From an uncultured Collinsella sp. (GTDB lineage: Bacteria; Actinomycetota; Coriobacteriia; Coriobacteriales; Coriobacteriaceae), in the NCBI GenBank assembly GCA_900551555.1, contig URWC01000004.1:1-29977 (forward strand): a stretch of DNA of 29,977 nt, given 5' to 3'. The position numbers were made by a program, and so were the translations under genes. The notes under the pieces are model-generated. The model searched no databases. It had not been told where the DNA came from and saw nothing but the letters and a program-made list of their open reading frames with translations. This document shows positions 1-7,665 of this stretch, piece by piece; within the stretch, counting starts at the first letter, position 1; each line of letters starts with the position of its first letter.

Positions 1-2
1 TC

Positions 3-902
3 GTCGAGAAGATCATCGATGGCAAGGCTTCCGTCCATGCCACGCGCGGCGTGCTCGACCTGGGCGCCGATACCCTGCCCAAGCTGATGCAGGACAACAC
101 CGACCGCAACCGCACCTCCCCGTTTGCCTTCACCGGCAACAAGTTCGAGTTCCGTGCCTGCGGCTCCGAACAGAACGTCTCCGACTCCAACCTGGTGCTC
201 GATGCCGCCGTGGCCAAGTCGCTCAAGTCCTTCGCCGACGCGCTTGAGGGTACGCCCGAGGATGAGTTCCAGGATGCCGCGCTCGAGTACTGCAAGAAGG
301 TGTTGACCGATCACCAGCGCATCCTGTTCTCCGGCGACGGTTACTCCGACGAGTGGCCCATTGAGGCCGAGAAGCGCGGCCTTGCCAACAACAAGACCAC
401 GGCCGATGCCCTGCCCGCCTTTGTTTCCGATAAGGCTATCGCGCTCTTCGAGGAGACGGGTGTCCTGACCAAGGCCGAGGCTCAGTGCCGCTACGACTGC
501 AAGCTCGAGAAGTACAACAAGCTCATGAACATCGAGGCTACCACGATGGTTCGCGAGGCGCGTCGTACCTATCGCCCGGTCATTACCGCCTATGCCACCA
601 AGGTCGCTAAGGGCCTTGAGACTATTCGCGCCGCCGGCGCCGAGGCCGCCATGCAGTGCGAGCAGAATACGCTCAACAAGCTCTGCAACGGTATCACTGC
701 CATCAACGACTCCATTAAGGCGCTCGACGCCGTGCATCAGAAGGCCGAGGCCCTCGATGGCCAGGAGCAGGCCAATGTGTATGCACACGAGGTCGTTCCC
801 GCTATGGATACGCTGCGCGCCGCCGTGGATGCCATGGAGGAGATCGTGGCCGCCGACTACTGGCCGGTTCCGACCTACGACGACATTCTGTTCTATGTGT
901 AG
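3..902 (+). CDS. glnN: Type III glutamine synthetase, C-terminal part
   Basis: Partial gene: the reading frame is open from the first bases of the window and ends at TAG 900-902, giving 299 C-terminal residues. The family (GSIII, usually about 700 aa) makes glutamine from glutamate, ammonia and ATP in the cytosol. Seen: the block NRTSPFAFTGNKFEFR near the start of the fragment, a substrate-site signature of GSIII rather than GSI or GSII, followed by the long helical C-terminal region (ETGVLTKAEAQCRYDCKLEKYNKL, given here only as the family landmark at about residues 155-180 of the fragment) typical of this class. It is followed within 35 bp by a strong terminator, so it ends its transcription unit. 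The start, the ATP site and the regulation lie outside the window. Family call is confident; the symbol is by class. Confidence 0.93.
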   Translation, partial: VEKIIDGKASVHATRGVLDLGADTLPKLMQDNTDRNRTSPFAFTGNKFEFRACGSEQNVSDSNLVLDAAVAKSLKSFADALEGTPEDEFQDAALEYCKKVLTDHQRILFSGDGYSDEWPIEAEKRGLANNKTTADALPAFVSDKAIALFEETGVLTKAEAQCRYDCKLEKYNKLMNIEATTMVREARRTYRPVITAYATKVAKGLETIRAAGAEAAMQCEQNTLNKLCNGITAINDSIKALDAVHQKAEALDGQEQANVYAHEVVPAMDTLRAAVDAMEEIVAADYWPVPTYDDILFYV

Positions 903-932
903 AACGTAACTGACATATCGTCACGGTATTGA

Positions 933-966
933 GCCGGGGTCCGCATCGCGCGGGCCCCGGCTTTTT
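933..966 (+). terminator. Intrinsic terminator after glutamine synthetase
   Basis: GC-rich hairpin (GCCGGGG pairing with CCCCGGC, extended inwards by four more pairs including one wobble, loop of about 7 nt) followed directly by TTTTT. It lies 30 bp after the glutamine synthetase stop. Confidence 0.9.
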
Positions 967-1027
967 GTTTGCGAAGGACGCTTTGAAGCCCGTTTTGCCG
1001 CCGATGTGCCTAGGTATAAAGGGCTAT

Positions 1028-1242
1028 GGGCAAAAAACGTCAAATATGAGTACTGTCACAAGTCCTGTAACATTATTTATTTGCAAAATATGTAGTGTTA
1101 CGCAACATATGTCCAAGTACTTAGCCGATAAACGTCTGCAATTTTTCCGCCGTAGGACGCCCGACGGCTAAATCGCCTTCTGAAGGCATGAAATCGCTGT
1201 AACTAAAATGGTAACAGTACTCATATTTGCCATTTTTTGACC
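1028..1242. repeat. 215-bp structured element bounded by 32-bp inverted repeats
   Basis: The arms 1028-1059 and 1211-1242 are inverted repeats with a perfect 16-bp core, CAAATATGAGTACTGT against ACAGTACTCATATTTG, and only about four mismatches over 32 bp. Inside are further pairings: GTAACA 1067-1072 with TGTTAC 1096-1101, TTAGCCG 1121-1127 with CGGCTAA 1165-1171, and GCCTT/AAGGC at 1174-1186. No convincing ORF is present; an 80-codon frame across it has no ribosome site or protein-like composition. It could be a MITE-like repeat, a structured non-coding RNA, or a bidirectional transcription barrier. The structure is seen; the function is unknown. Confidence 0.6.
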
Positions 1243-1257
1243 ACAGGCCTTGCGATG

Positions 1258-1297
1258 ATGCCGGGATTCGCACCCTGTCGGGTTCGAATCCCGGCAT
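1258..1297. repeat. Long hairpin built from tRNA T-arm-like sequence
   Basis: ATGCCGGGATTCG 1258-1270 is the perfect reverse complement of 1285-1297, and ACCC/GGGT extend it inwards to a TGTC loop. Each arm contains a T-arm-like GGTTCGAATCC or near copy, sharing 14 bases (GGGTTCGAATCCCG) with the neighbouring tRNA-Glu. No T-run follows it, so it is not an ordinary terminator. It may be a tRNA relic or an old attachment site. Confidence 0.5.
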
Positions 1298-1305
1298 ATC
1301 GGTAG

Positions 1306-1337
1306 CAAAAAGCCCGCTACCGCGAGGGTAACGGGCT
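1306..1337 (-). terminator. Terminator of tRNA-Glu
   Basis: Read on the minus strand, AGCCCG pairs with CGGGCT (with the inner TACCC/GGGTA-like pairs) and is followed by a run of five T. It lies 12 bp beyond the 3' end of the minus-strand tRNA. Confidence 0.8.
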
Positions 1338-1349
1338 CTTCAATTCAAA

Positions 1350-1426
1350 TGGTGCCCCCAGCGGGATTCGAACCCGCGATATCCACCTTGAAAGGGTGGC
1401 GTCCTTGGCCGCTAGACGATGGGGAC
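1350..1426 (-). tRNA. tRNA-Glu (anticodon TTC)
   Basis: The minus strand folds into a standard cloverleaf: acceptor GTCCCCA pairs with TGGGGGC, followed by A and an encoded CCA; the anticodon stem CCACC/GGTGG holds the seven-base loop CTTTCAA with anticodon TTC; the T-arm is CGGGTTCGAATCCCG. The length is 77 nt with CCA. It has its own extended -10 box upstream and a terminator downstream, so it is a single-gene unit. Confidence 0.95.
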
Positions 1427-1436
1427 AGCGGGAAAG

Positions 1437-1442
1437 AGTATA
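1437..1442 (-). promoter_or_regulatory. -10 box for tRNA-Glu
   Basis: On the minus strand TGCTATACT gives an extended -10 (TATACT) 10 bp before the tRNA 5' end. No clear -35 box is visible at 17 bp. Confidence 0.5.
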
Positions 1443-1481
1443 GCAGACTTTTTTAGCCGTTCACATATCGTTGGCAAACTG

Positions 1482-1517
1482 AAAAACCACCACAAAGGTG
1501 CCTGTCCCCTTTGTGGT
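1482..1517 (-). terminator. Terminator after murT-gatD
   Basis: On the minus strand a perfect 10-bp stem (ACCACAAAGG with CCTTTGTGGT, arms at 1508-1517 and 1489-1498) is followed shortly by five T (1482-1486). It lies 10 bp past the stop of the minus-strand fusion gene. Confidence 0.75.
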
Positions 1518-1526
1518 TGTGAGGTG

Positions 1527-3698
1527 CTAGGGGAGGAGCTTCATGGCTGCGTGGGCGGCGTGCTCGTAGGTGTCGTCGAGGGGCTTGAGCGGCAGCAGGG
1601 CGGCGGCCTGCGCATCGCCGCGGCGCTCGAGGGCGTGCGCGATCAGCCAGTCGGCGAGTTCGGGGTTCTTGGGCAGCGCCGGCCCGTGCAGGTACGTGCC
1701 GATGACGCCCTTGTAGATCAGACCCTCAAGGCCATCGTCGCCGTTGTTGCCGGTGCCCGCGACGACGGACGTTCCGAGCGGCGTTGCCTCCGCGTCGAGC
1801 AGGGTGCGGCCGCCGTGGTTCTCGAATCCCACAAAGGGCTCGGGTGACAGGTCGGTTTTGACGGCTACGTTGCCGATCAGGCGATCGGAGCCACGTACGG
1901 TTTCGGCGGCAATGACGCCCAGGCCCTCAATGCGATCGTCGCCCATGTAGTACGAACGGCCGAGCAGCTGATAGCTGCCACAGATGGCAAGCAGCGAGCC
2001 GCCATCCTCAACATAGGCCGCGACCTTGTCTTTTTGGGCGAGCAGCTCGTGTGCCACGGCTAGCTGGTCGCGGTCGGAGCCACCACCCATCATGACGATG
2101 TCGGTGTCGGTGAGATCGAGCGACTCGCCCATGCGGACCTCGTCCACGCGAACGGGGATGCCGCGCCAGGCGCAGCGACGCTCGAGGGCGATAACGTTGC
2201 CGCCGTCGCCGTAGAGGTTGAGGGCATCGGGGTACAGGTAGACGATGCGCAGCGGGCGCGAAAGCTCGACTGGCGCGATGCCGACGGGGACGGCACTGCC
2301 ATCGGCACACGTTGCAGCGCGGGCAGCAACCGTGGCTGCATCGGCACCCTTCAGCCCATCGAGTTCTTTGACCAGCGGCGGGAAGGCCGTGTAGTTGGCG
2401 ACGGCATAGAAAGTGTCGCCTGCGGCTTCATCCGCAACGGCGCCAATTGCCTGCGCGACGTCCGAGATAATCGCGGCATCGATGCCGGCGTACTTGAGGC
2501 GTACCTGCATGTCGTGCGCACGCGTGCCTCCGGCAAAGGCGACAAGACCCGGTGTGTCGGCGATGCGCTCGAAGTCGACGTCGTAGATCCACGAGACATC
2601 GTGGCCGTCGGCGTCGTTGTCGTTCAGGAAGAAGGCGCAGAGCCTGCCGCCTGCCGTTTTAATGGACTGGATCTGGCGATCGAAGCCCACGGGATTTTTG
2701 GCCAGGTTTGCCTCGACGGTACGGCCGGCGATATCCCAGCGGCCCATGCGTCCGCCGGCGGGCACATAGGCATCGAGCGTAGGCTGTAGAAACGCCGTGT
2801 CCACGCCCAACTCGCGTGCGGCAAAGAAGGCGGCGGCAACGTTATAGACCATGTACAGACCGTTGTGGCGTGTGGCGATGTGTACGGCAGCCGCGTCGGG
2901 CGCAGATCCAAAGACCAGGTCGAAGCCGTAGCCGTCGCAGCCGAGCTTCACGCCCGTCACACGGCGGACCAGTGCGGGGCGTGCCCAACCGCACGAGGGG
3001 CAATGGTATGCGCCAAGCTGGCCGTATTGCACGTAGTCATACTCCAGCGGCGCGTTGCACTGTGAGCAAAAGCGCGAGTCGCTAATACGGTCGGACTCGG
3101 TGTTGGTGGCGCCGTCGATGCCAAAGGCGATGCTTGCATTGGGAACGCGTGCGGCGATCGCGGCACACAGCGGGTCGTCTGCGTTGTAGATGAGCGTTGT
3201 TGCCGGCGAAAGCTCCAACGCATGGGCGATGACCTCCTGGGTGTGATCGATCTCGCCATAGCGATCTAGCTGGTCGCGGAACAGGTTGAGCAGCACGAAG
3301 TACGTCGGCTTGAGCTTGGGCAGAACGCGTACGGTGTAAAGCTCATCGCACTCAAAAACGCCCACGCGCTTGCCACCGGCTCGCTTGAGGCCGCTGCGCG
3401 CCTCGAGCAGTGCGCCCACCACGCCCGGCTCCATGTTGTTGCCGGCGCGGTTGCATACCACGGTGGCGCCGCTGGCGGCAACGGCGTCGGCGATGAGGTT
3501 GGAGGTGGTGGTCTTGCCGTTGGTGCCGGTGATCACCACGCTGCGGTCGACAAGGGCAGCGAGGTCGCTCAGCAACTCGGGGTCGATCTTCATGGCGATG
3601 CGGCCGGGGAGTACGCCGCCCTGGCGCTTAAGGACGGAGCGCAGCCCCCAGCGGGCGATATCGCTCGAGGTGCAGGCAAGATATGAGCGGAGGTTCAT
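1527..3698 (-). CDS. murT/gatD: Fused lipid II isoglutaminyl synthase, MurT-GatD in one chain
   Basis: The MurT/GatD complex amidates the D-glutamate of lipid II to D-isoglutamine with ATP and glutamine, on the inner face of the membrane. Here both subunits are one 723-aa protein. The N-terminal Mur-ligase part has the ATP loop GTNGKTTT (about 58-65), a four-Cys zinc ribbon (Cys about 211, 214, 233, 236) and the MurT C-terminal domain with LNDNDADGHDVSWIYDVDFE (near 360-380). The C-terminal GATase part starts near 485 (LRIVYLYPDALNLYGDGGN) and has the nucleophile Cys about 573 in LLAICGSYQ, then GFENHGGRT and the catalytic His about 671 in GTYLHGPALPKN. In Staphylococcus and Streptococcus these are two adjacent genes. 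It lies 45 bp downstream of two TPR-like genes on the same strand, probably one operon, and ends at a terminator. Function confident; no sign of frameshift or assembly join. Confidence 0.93.
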   Translation of the reverse strand: MNLRSYLACTSSDIARWGLRSVLKRQGGVLPGRIAMKIDPELLSDLAALVDRSVVITGTNGKTTTSNLIADAVAASGATVVCNRAGNNMEPGVVGALLEARSGLKRAGGKRVGVFECDELYTVRVLPKLKPTYFVLLNLFRDQLDRYGEIDHTQEVIAHALELSPATTLIYNADDPLCAAIAARVPNASIAFGIDGATNTESDRISDSRFCSQCNAPLEYDYVQYGQLGAYHCPSCGWARPALVRRVTGVKLGCDGYGFDLVFGSAPDAAAVHIATRHNGLYMVYNVAAAFFAARELGVDTAFLQPTLDAYVPAGGRMGRWDIAGRTVEANLAKNPVGFDRQIQSIKTAGGRLCAFFLNDNDADGHDVSWIYDVDFERIADTPGLVAFAGGTRAHDMQVRLKYAGIDAAIISDVAQAIGAVADEAAGDTFYAVANYTAFPPLVKELDGLKGADAATVAARAATCADGSAVPVGIAPVELSRPLRIVYLYPDALNLYGDGGNVIALERRCAWRGIPVRVDEVRMGESLDLTDTDIVMMGGGSDRDQLAVAHELLAQKDKVAAYVEDGGSLLAICGSYQLLGRSYYMGDDRIEGLGVIAAETVRGSDRLIGNVAVKTDLSPEPFVGFENHGGRTLLDAEATPLGTSVVAGTGNNGDDGLEGLIYKGVIGTYLHGPALPKNPELADWLIAHALERRGDAQAAALLPLKPLDDTYEHAAHAAMKLLP

Positions 3699-3743
3699 GA
3701 AACCGTTCCTAACGTAAACGACATGGTCGGGTCGAGTGCGTCA

Positions 3744-4787
3744 CTAAAAACCGTAGCGGCGCGCAAATTCCTGGGCAAGCTGCGACACGTCTTCGCAGGC
3801 ATTGGCCCAGGGGGCAAAGTCGGGAGTGTCCGAGATAATACCGTCCGCTTCCCAAACGGCCTGGTGCGAAAGATCCCAGGGATCGTGTGGCTCGGGCCGG
3901 CAGGGAAGGTACGGTGTCTGGTACATGGGGTTCAGTAAGAAGAACGCACCGCCCTCGCAACGGTTGGCAAACTCACGCAGCGCGCGTGTCGCCGGGCGCA
4001 TCTTGTTTGTTTTGAACAGCAGAATCGTGCGGGCGAGCAGATACCAAGGAGAGTTCTCGAGCGCGTCAGCCCCGATCTCTTCCTCGAGCTGGTGGGCCAG
4101 GGCAAAAAAGCCGTCCTGGTCTTCCAGGCGAGCGAGGGCGAGCAACACGGTGCCTGCAGCTCGGGTGGGATAGCCTTCTGCCTTAAGAACACGGCGGGCG
4201 TAGTTGGCGGCAGCACGGTAACGAGCGCTCGCCATGCACAGCTGCGAGATGGCCTCGAGTGTGTGAAGCCACCCAATAAGTGCCGGCTCGTTCACGGTAA
4301 GGTCTGCTGCGGTGACACCGTCGGCCAAAACATTATTGGCCCAGTAGTGTGGGGCCTCCATATCGAACCCGGGCACGCTTTGCTGCAGGTAATCGGTCGT
4401 GGTCGCCTCGAGCTTCATCAGGTCGCCCAGGCAGGCGTCAACGGGCGTGTCCGCCAAAATGATGGCGAGCAGCTGGGCATCGAGGACATACGCATCGACG
4501 CGGACAATCTTGAGCAGCTCATCGCGCATATCGTCGAACAGGCGGTTGCGCGTCTGTTCAAACTCCTCATCGCTGCCCATGTCCTCGATGCGATGGAGCT
4601 CGTCGAGCAGGTGGCGATGAACACCGGCATAGGACAGCAGCGCCTGGGCATGCTCGGACTGCGCGTACTTTTGGGGATTCGCGCTAATGTCGTTATGGAC
4701 AAGCTCGCGTGCTGCATCGGTGAGCTCGGGGTGCGACGCCAGATAGGTGCGCTCCAAGTAGGCGGGGATGTAGACGCTCGGATCCAT
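3744..4787 (-). CDS. TPR-like helical protein, function unknown
   Basis: The 347-aa soluble protein has no signal peptide or membrane segment. It is rich in helix pairs resembling degenerate TPRs, for example around residues 180-270 (ARYRAAANYARRVLKAEGY, then LALARLEDQDGFFALAHQL). The C-terminal part has NPMYQTPYLPCRPEPHDPW, which recalls the tail of ST7/SEC-C-type TPR proteins. Its start codon overlaps the stop of the preceding gene by one base (TGATG), so the two are translationally coupled and their products probably work together. It precedes the murT-gatD fusion by 45 bp. No catalytic motif is visible. The role is unknown; a scaffold or protein-interaction role is only an inference from the fold. 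Confidence 0.8.
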   Translation of the reverse strand: MDPSVYIPAYLERTYLASHPELTDAARELVHNDISANPQKYAQSEHAQALLSYAGVHRHLLDELHRIEDMGSDEEFEQTRNRLFDDMRDELLKIVRVDAYVLDAQLLAIILADTPVDACLGDLMKLEATTTDYLQQSVPGFDMEAPHYWANNVLADGVTAADLTVNEPALIGWLHTLEAISQLCMASARYRAAANYARRVLKAEGYPTRAAGTVLLALARLEDQDGFFALAHQLEEEIGADALENSPWYLLARTILLFKTNKMRPATRALREFANRCEGGAFFLLNPMYQTPYLPCRPEPHDPWDLSHQAVWEADGIISDTPDFAPWANACEDVSQLAQEFARRYGF

Positions 4788-5863
4788 CAGAGGTCCCCTC
4801 CCTTAAATGGAAGCCCCTGCTCGGCTGCGCGCAGGATGCGCTCATCGATTTGGGAACGCACGATATCGTTGGTGGCGACCCAGGCGGCAAAGCTGGCATT
4901 GTCGGGAGCGCCCAGGCCCTCCTGCAGTACCGGCGTCGCCTCGGACAGTGCAAGGACGAGCTCGTCGGTGGAGCCTGCACCCACGTTGACGCGGGCATAG
5001 ACGCCATCGGGAAACTCGGTTTGGAAGTAGAGCGCCTCGGCCGCGTGCGGACACGAGCGCGCAAGGATACGCAGGTAGTGCTCGGCGCCCTCGTAGTCCA
5101 GCTCGCGCCAGGCTGCGCTCATCAGTGCGATGAGCGTCCACGGGTCCAAGTCGCGCTCCGCATCTTTGGGGCGGCGGCGCAGCGGGGTATTCGCGAGATA
5201 GGGTACGGAGTGGGCAGAGCGAAATCGCTTGAGCTCCTCGGCGGGGTATTCGAGCTTTGCCATGGCGAGCATCGCGGTGTGGCGGACGCCGGCGGGGTCG
5301 TTGGGCGCAAAGTCCAAGCTGCGATTCGCTGCCTCCAACGACATGCGATAGCGTCCGCTAATGAGGGCGCGCGACGCAAGGGCGGCAAGCCAGCGCAGGT
5401 AGGGGCGGCGCATAAGGTCGCCTGCGGCCTCGCGCTCATAGGGGTCCTGCGCCGAGGCAATCTTGAGCGCCAGATCATGCTCGACTTCATCGCGCTTGGA
5501 CACCAGATACTGCACGTACTCCTCGTTGGAGTCGGCGGTGAGGGCCGTCAGCATGCGCTGGGCATCCCAGTTGGTCGGATCGAGTGCGGCGGCCTCGCGA
5601 AGCATGTTCTCGGCAGCGGCCTCTTCCTGCTCTGCCTGGGTATCGTCGGGGATAAAGGGAATGCGGTAGTCGACGGCTTCGACCACCTTGGCAATGAGAT
5701 GTCCGGCGCGGTCGCGATCGTGCACGATGAGCGGCGCGGGGTCGCGGGTGAATTGCTCCATCAGACGCTCGACGGCGGGGCCGTCGGTGAGCGGGATATT
5801 GTCGCGGCGCAAGGCCTCAAGAACGAGGCGATGGCAATCCTCTTGAATGGGATCGAATGCCAT
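4787..5863 (-). CDS. TPR-like helical protein, function unknown, first gene of operon
   Basis: 358 aa if started at the ATG at 5863, which is preceded by AAAGGAGG; an in-frame upstream ATG at 5893 lacks such a site. The protein is acidic and helical. Residues of about 80-215 look like TPR repeats (AAALDPTNWDAQRMLTAL; YRMSLEAANRSLDFAPNDP followed by AGVRHTAMLAMAKLEYPAEE). This is the pattern of ST7-like TPR proteins. No signal peptide, no metal site. It overlaps the next gene by one base and has the same helical architecture, so the pair may be diverged paralogues. First gene of a probable three-gene unit ending with murT-gatD. Function unknown. Confidence 0.8.
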   Translation of the reverse strand: MAFDPIQEDCHRLVLEALRRDNIPLTDGPAVERLMEQFTRDPAPLIVHDRDRAGHLIAKVVEAVDYRIPFIPDDTQAEQEEAAAENMLREAAALDPTNWDAQRMLTALTADSNEEYVQYLVSKRDEVEHDLALKIASAQDPYEREAAGDLMRRPYLRWLAALASRALISGRYRMSLEAANRSLDFAPNDPAGVRHTAMLAMAKLEYPAEELKRFRSAHSVPYLANTPLRRRPKDAERDLDPWTLIALMSAAWRELDYEGAEHYLRILARSCPHAAEALYFQTEFPDGVYARVNVGAGSTDELVLALSEATPVLQEGLGAPDNASFAAWVATNDIVRSQIDERILRAAEQGLPFKGGDL

Positions 5864-6363
5864 GGGGCCTCCTTTGCTGCGGTTAGGGTTCAAATGTCTC
5901 TATATAAGGTTCTAGTTTACCCGCATGTGGCACACCGGGGGTGCCGCACTTGGACTTGCACCTTTGCACCACGAAGACGGGTGTCGCACAAATGTCGGCA
6001 CCTTGGACGACCGAGTGGTATTACGGCGCCGCAAACGGTCGATTTTTGGCGGCGAACGGTGCGTGTTTTGGAGAGGCACCGTCCTGCCCGGGATATGTAG
6101 TCAACCTTGATAAAACGTTTGCCCAGCTTGGGAGTATGAATGCCGCACAAGGGTCTTCAGGGATAGAAAAAACGTTTCATCATTGGCGGCTTTAGGTGAA
6201 TAACTGACCAACCAGAACGGTAAAATAGTGTTTGTCTGAGCGTTGAGACGTTTAGACATCGCGCATTGTCATCGCCGGCAACGCGCAAACCGGTCCTAAC
6301 GGAGCCAATTGGGTGCTCCGTTATATACGCAAGTCTAAGAGGGGCTTGTTTAGGAGGCACAGT
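5864..6363. other. 500-bp intergenic region between divergent transcription units
   Basis: It holds no convincing gene; an 84-codon frame at 5941-6195 has no ribosome site. Seen: two copies of the palindrome AAACGTTT at 6113-6120 and 6170-6177, 57 bp apart, resembling half of LacI-family operators, and a perfect 8-bp hairpin (AACGGAGC/GCTCCGTT, 6298-6322) in the leader of the plus-strand dehydrogenase. A TATATA-like -10 for the minus operon may lie near 5900-5906. No clear -35 boxes were found. Confidence 0.35.
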
Positions 6364-7587
6364 ATGGGACGTTTTACCAATCCTCGCGATCTGTACTTTG
6401 GTGAGGGCGCTCGCCATGAGGTGAAGAACCTCAAGGGCAAGAAGGCCATCATCGTTTCTGGCGGCAGCTCTATGCGCCGCGGCGGGTTCCTGCAGGACGT
6501 CGAGAACGACCTTAAGGAAGGCGGCTTCGAGGTCAAGCTGTTCGAGGGCGTCGAGTCCGACCCGTCCATCGAGACGGTCATGAAGGGCGCCGAGGCCATG
6601 CGCGAGTTCGAGCCCGACTGGATTATCGCCATCGGTGGCGGCTCGCCCATCGATGCCGCTAAGGCCATGTGGGTCTTCTACGAGTATCCCGAGGAGTCCT
6701 TCGACAACATCATCCAGCCGTTCAGCTTCCCTGAGCTGCGTCAGAAGGCTCATTTCTGCGCCATCTCCTCTACCTCCGGCACCGCTACCGAGGTCACCGC
6801 GTTCTCCGTCATTACCGACTACGCCAAGGGCATCAAGTACCCGCTGGCCGACTTCAACATCACCCCTGATGTCGCCATCGTCGACCCCGAGCTCACCTAC
6901 ACCATGCCCGCCAAGCTGTGCGCTCACACCGGCATGGATGCTCTGACCCACTGCATGGAGGCCTACGTTTCCACCTGCGCCTCTATGTTCACCGACGCCA
7001 ACGCTCTGCACGGCATCCGCGAGATCGTCGAGTGGCTGCCCAAGTCCTATGCTGGCGACCATGAGGCCCGTCAGCACATGCACGAGGCTCAGTGCATCGC
7101 CGGTATCGCCTTCTCCTCGGGCCTGCTCGGCATCGTTCACTCCATGGCTCACAAGACCGGTGCTGCCTTCGAGAACGGCCACATCATCCACGGTGCCGCT
7201 AACGCCATGTACCTGGGCAAGGTCATCCAGTGGAACTCCAAGGATCCCCGTGCTGCCGAGCGTTACGCTTACGTGGCCAAGGAGATCCTGCACCTTCCCG
7301 GCGAGACCAACGAGGAGCTCATCGCTGCGCTCGTCCAGAAGATCCGCGACCTCAACGACCAGCTCAACATTCCGCAGTCCATCAAGGATTACGCGAATGG
7401 TGGCGTGAAGGTCGACGCCGAGAACCCGCAGATGGTTTCCGAGGAGGAGTTCCTCGCCAAGCTGCCCGAGATCGCCGCGAACGCCGAGCAGGACGCCTGC
7501 ACGCCCGAGAACCCGCGTGAGACCAAGGCTGCCGACTTCGAGAAGATCCTCAAGGCCTGCTACTACGACACCGACATCGATTTCTAA
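6364..7587 (+). CDS. Iron-containing alcohol dehydrogenase
   Basis: The 407-aa cytosolic enzyme of the Fe-ADH family reduces an aldehyde to an alcohol with NAD(P)H during fermentation; the exact substrate is not readable from sequence. Seen: the nucleotide loop IAIGGGSPIDAAKAMW (about 84-99), SSTSGTATEV (about 138-147), and metal ligands in GMDALTHCMEAY (Asp and His) and in GIVHSMAHKTG and ENGHIIHGAANAM (two His). The N-terminus FTNPRDLYFGEGA resembles butanol dehydrogenases and the C-terminal half of AdhE. The start at 6364 is set by AGGAGG 9 bp upstream; the frame is open to 6313 but without such a site. Single-gene unit with its own terminator and long leader. Confidence 0.93.
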   Translation: MGRFTNPRDLYFGEGARHEVKNLKGKKAIIVSGGSSMRRGGFLQDVENDLKEGGFEVKLFEGVESDPSIETVMKGAEAMREFEPDWIIAIGGGSPIDAAKAMWVFYEYPEESFDNIIQPFSFPELRQKAHFCAISSTSGTATEVTAFSVITDYAKGIKYPLADFNITPDVAIVDPELTYTMPAKLCAHTGMDALTHCMEAYVSTCASMFTDANALHGIREIVEWLPKSYAGDHEARQHMHEAQCIAGIAFSSGLLGIVHSMAHKTGAAFENGHIIHGAANAMYLGKVIQWNSKDPRAAERYAYVAKEILHLPGETNEELIAALVQKIRDLNDQLNIPQSIKDYANGGVKVDAENPQMVSEEEFLAKLPEIAANAEQDACTPENPRETKAADFEKILKACYYDTDIDF

Positions 7588-7608
7588 TCGACTCTTGTTA
7601 TCGTAACG

Positions 7609-7649
7609 AGGGGCTCCGCACGTATCCGTACGGAGCCCCTTTCTTTTTT
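7609..7649 (+). terminator. Terminator after Fe-ADH
   Basis: Stem AGGGGCTCCG pairs with CGGAGCCCCT, followed by TTTCTTTTTT. Confidence 0.92.
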
Positions 7650-7665
7650 AGAGAATGGGATAGTT

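Noticed and set aside
929..1171. 80-codon frame after the glutamine synthetase terminator
   Set aside because: It begins inside the terminator, crosses the structured repeat, and has no ribosome site.
5941..6195. 84-codon frame upstream of Fe-ADH
   Set aside because: No ribosome site, odd composition, and it spans the putative regulatory palindromes.
6157..7293. Long antisense frames opposite Fe-ADH, gldA, GH4, ychF, guaA and others
   Set aside because: High-GC codon bias leaves the opposite strand open; the products are Gly/Ala/Val/His-rich and match no family, while the sense proteins have clear motifs.
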